DNA of 64,000 nucleotides from Orlajensenia stereocauli (lineage in GTDB: Bacteria > Actinomycetota > Actinomycetes > Actinomycetales > Microbacteriaceae): the NCBI RefSeq assembly GCF_039548895.1, contig NZ_JBCLVG010000002.1; one strand, written 5' to 3'. A model generated the notes under the pieces. It ran no database searches. It was not told the DNA's origin and was given only the letters and a program-made list of their open reading frames with translations. A program made the translations under genes and the position numbers. How positions within the stretch are numbered: the stretch's first letter is position 1; every line of letters begins with the position of its first letter. Of the stretch, positions 62,021 to 64,000 are shown in pieces.

Positions 62021-62074
62021 TTGCATTCCGACCGTTCGTTAGCGCTAACATAGACGGAGGCTGTTAGCGCTAAC
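62021..62074 (+). promoter_or_regulatory. Twin GTTAGCGCTAAC operators at the arabinose promoter
   Basis: Two identical perfect 12-bp palindromes, GTTAGCGCTAAC at 62038-62049 and 62063-62074, centres 25 bp apart. The first overlaps a plausible -10 (TAACAT, 62046-62051) of a promoter with -35 TTGCAT (62021-62026). This is a LacI-family operator motif (central CG); no cognate regulator gene with this site is in the window. Confidence 0.8.
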
Positions 62075-62143
62075 GACGTGGCAGCCTCCGACGCCGCCGT
62101 CTCGTGGTGCGTCGGTGTGCATCACGACGAAGGAGTTGCGACG

Positions 62144-62884
62144 GTGGCATCAGCATCCGGCCAGGAGAGCATCAAGCGCTCCGTCTTCACCGCCGAGATC
62201 GAAGCCGCCATCCAGCAGGTGCGCGCAGACGTCGCCGCACTTCACTCCGAGCTCACCCGCTACGGCCTGATCGTCTGGACCGGCGGAAACGTGTCCGGTC
62301 GCGTTCCCGGAGCCGACCTCTTCGTCATCAAGCCGTCGGGCGTCTCCTACGACGACCTCGCCCCAGACAACATGATCCTGTGCGACCTCGACGGCGCCGT
62401 CATCGCAGGCACCCCCGGCTCCGACCGCAGCCCGTCGAGCGACACGGCAGCCCACGCCTACGTCTACCGCAACATGCCCGACGTCGGTGGCGTCGTGCAC
62501 ACCCACTCCACGTTCGCCGTGGCCTGGGCCGCACGCAATGAAGAGATCCCCTGCGTGATCACGGCGATGGCCGACGAGTTCGGTGGGCCCATCCCCGTCG
62601 GCCCGTTCGCGATCATCGGCGATGACTCGATCGGTCGCGGCATCGTCGAGACCCTCTCCGGTCACCGCTCGCGCGCCGTACTCATGGCCAATCACGGCCC
62701 GTTCACCATCGGCAAGGACGCCAAGGATGCGGTCAAGGCCGCCGTCATGGTCGAGGACGTCGCCCGCACGGTGCACTACGCCCGCGAGGCCGGACCGCTC
62801 GTCCCCATCCCGCAGCAGGCCATCGACAGCCTCTTCGACCGCTACCAGAACGTCTACGGGCAGTCTGGGGACGCACGCCGATGA
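62144..62884 (+). CDS. araD: L-ribulose-5-phosphate 4-epimerase
   Basis: About 246 residues, class II aldolase/epimerase family. G-N-V-S-G-R, K-P-S-G-V-S-Y-D-D-L, S-S-D-T-A-A-H, and the zinc motif H-T-H-S-T-F-A-V-A-W with later M-A-N-H-G match AraD. It interconverts L-ribulose 5-phosphate and D-xylulose 5-phosphate. The GTG start at 62144 has AAGGAG eight bases before it and is preferred over earlier in-frame codons. Overlaps the kinase gene by ATGA. Confidence 0.88.
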   Translation: MASASGQESIKRSVFTAEIEAAIQQVRADVAALHSELTRYGLIVWTGGNVSGRVPGADLFVIKPSGVSYDDLAPDNMILCDLDGAVIAGTPGSDRSPSSDTAAHAYVYRNMPDVGGVVHTHSTFAVAWAARNEEIPCVITAMADEFGGPIPVGPFAIIGDDSIGRGIVETLSGHRSRAVLMANHGPFTIGKDAKDAVKAAVMVEDVARTVHYAREAGPLVPIPQQAIDSLFDRYQNVYGQSGDARR

Positions 62885-64000
62885 GCGATTCCACCAGCAC
62901 CACGGATGCCGCTCGCACGGCCATCCTCGAGGGGCGCACGTCGCTCGGCATCGAGTTCGGCTCGACGCGCATCAAGGCCTGCCTCATCGGCGAGAACCCC
63001 GGCGACGTGCTCGCCGTGGGCAGCCACGAGTGGGAGAACCAGTTCGTCGACCGCGTCTGGACCTACTCGCTCGACTCCGTCTGGGCCGGCGTGCAGGCGG
63101 CCTACGCCGACCTCGTCGCCCAGGTGAGCCGCGACCACGGCGTGGAGCCCACCACCTTCGGTGCCATCGGCGTCTCGGCGATGATGCACGGCTACCTGGC
63201 CTTCGACGCGGCCGACGAGCTGCTGGTGCCGTTCCGCACCTGGCGCAACACCTCGACGGGTCCGGCCGCTGCCGAACTCAGCGAGAGCTTCGGCGTGAAC
63301 ATCCCGCTGCGCTGGTCGATCGCCCACCTGCACCAGGCCGTGCTCGATGACGAGGCCCACGTCCCCGACGTCGCGTTCCTCACGACCCTCGCCGGCTACG
63401 TGCACTGGAAGCTCACGGGACGCAAGGTCATCGGCGTAGGCGACGCGTCAGGCATGTTCCCGATCGATTCAGCCACGTACGACTACGACGCCGGCCTCAT
63501 CGCGATCTACGACGATCTCGTCGCCGACCGCGCTCCCCAGCTCCGGGTCGCCGACCTGCTTCCCGAGGTGCTCGTCGCCGGTGAGGCTGCCGGCACCCTG
63601 ACCGTCGAGGGCGCCGCACTCCTCGACCCGACGGGCGCCTTGAAGCCCGGCGCCCTGCTCTGCCCGCCCGAGGGCGACGCCGGCACCGGCATGGTGGCAA
63701 CGAACTCGGTCGCACCGCGCACGGGCAACGTGAGCGCCGGCACCAGCATCTTCGCCATGGTGGTGCTCGAGGCTCCGCTCGCGCAGGTGCACCACGAGCT
63801 CGACCTCGTCACGACACCGGCCGGCGACCCCGTAGCCATGGTGCACTGCAACAACGGCGCCAGCGAACTGGCGGCGTGGGTGAGCGTGTTCTCGCGCTTC
63901 GCCGCCGCATCCGGAACCCCTGTCGACACCGATGCCGCGTTCGGCGTGCTGCTGCGAGAAGCACTCGAGGGCGAGGCGGATGCCGGTGGCATCATCGCCT
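62881..64000 (+). CDS. araK: FGGY-family kinase, AraK-type ribulokinase (3' partial)
   Basis: At least 373 residues, running off the window. The N-terminal lobe starts L-G-I-E-F-G-S-T-R-I-K-A, with S-H-E-W-E-N-Q-F and V-S-A-M-M-H-G-Y-L-A-F-D; the linker has F-L-T-T-L-A-G-Y-V-H-W-K-L-T-G and G-V-G-D-A-S-G-M-F-P. These are marks of the FGGY branch found next to araD in place of AraB. It phosphorylates ribulose to feed AraD. Stop codon not visible. Confidence 0.8.
   Translation, partial: MSDSTSTTDAARTAILEGRTSLGIEFGSTRIKACLIGENPGDVLAVGSHEWENQFVDRVWTYSLDSVWAGVQAAYADLVAQVSRDHGVEPTTFGAIGVSAMMHGYLAFDAADELLVPFRTWRNTSTGPAAAELSESFGVNIPLRWSIAHLHQAVLDDEAHVPDVAFLTTLAGYVHWKLTGRKVIGVGDASGMFPIDSATYDYDAGLIAIYDDLVADRAPQLRVADLLPEVLVAGEAAGTLTVEGAALLDPTGALKPGALLCPPEGDAGTGMVATNSVAPRTGNVSAGTSIFAMVVLEAPLAQVHHELDLVTTPAGDPVAMVHCNNGASELAAWVSVFSRFAAASGTPVDTDAAFGVLLREALEGEADAGGIIA

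Overview
The window is high-GC DNA with very dense coding, many ATGA/GTGA start-stop overlaps and frequent GTG starts. Protein types (ESX-like type VII secretion, RDD-FHA protein, DUF3105, ROK/LacI-controlled sugar importers, a leaderless Cys-codon leader) and a dispersed repeat reading roughly GCTGAGGCCCGGACGAAG point to an actinobacterium, most likely of the family Microbacteriaceae. Family level is an inference from sequence style; no rRNA is present. No rRNA, tRNA, CRISPR array, transposase or prophage was seen.

Layout. 1-9.0 kb: the end of an ESX-like type VII secretion locus (EccD-like membrane protein cut by the window edge, RDD-FHA protein, three-ATPase EccC), facing an oppositely oriented cassette with a WXG100 protein, a lipoprotein, a small acidic protein and a long W-T-G protein. 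9.0-11.6 kb: oxidoreductase, alpha/beta hydrolase and a stand-alone YqaJ-type nuclease. 11.9-21.2 kb: a ROK regulator divergent from a seven-gene sugar or polyol operon (dehydrogenase, RbsA-type ATPase, two permeases, binding lipoprotein, two TIM-barrel epimerases). 21.4-26.9 kb: pentapeptide-repeat protein, then a MacB-like ABC pair divergent from a two-component system with 11-bp-phased sites between them. 27.0-29.2 kb: a second small ESX-related set (tandem YbaB-like protein, EspC-like protein, W-K-G membrane protein, four-helix membrane protein).

29.2-36 kb: twin MarR regulators downstream of a DHA2 exporter, the rplJ-rplL operon with an attenuator-like leader, a small P-loop kinase, and a MarR-MFS pair with paired operators. 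36-42.9 kb: a LacI-controlled alpha-glucoside-type importer lacking its own ATPase and an ABC exporter. 42.9-46.5 kb: a membrane receptor with a degenerate nucleotide-cyclase domain, followed directly by an MscS channel with a degenerate cyclic-nucleotide-binding domain. 46.6-50.9 kb: DUF305 and DUF3105 proteins, then cystathionine beta-synthase and a cystathionine gamma-synthase/lyase behind a leaderless Cys-Cys leader peptide. 51-56.3 kb: amino-acid permease, cyclase-family hydrolase, aldo/keto reductase, MFS transporter. 56.4-64 kb: a LacI regulator, a ChvE-GguA-GguB multiple-sugar importer, and the start of an arabinose operon (araD and an AraK-type kinase cut by the window end) behind twin GTTAGCGCTAAC operators.

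The overall theme is carbohydrate scavenging under local repressors, plus cell-envelope secretion and sensing. The most unusual items are the Cys-codon attenuator of the transsulfuration operon, the co-degenerate cyclase/channel pair, the tandem-YbaB ESX module, and repressor or response-regulator site arrays that can be read directly in the DNA.
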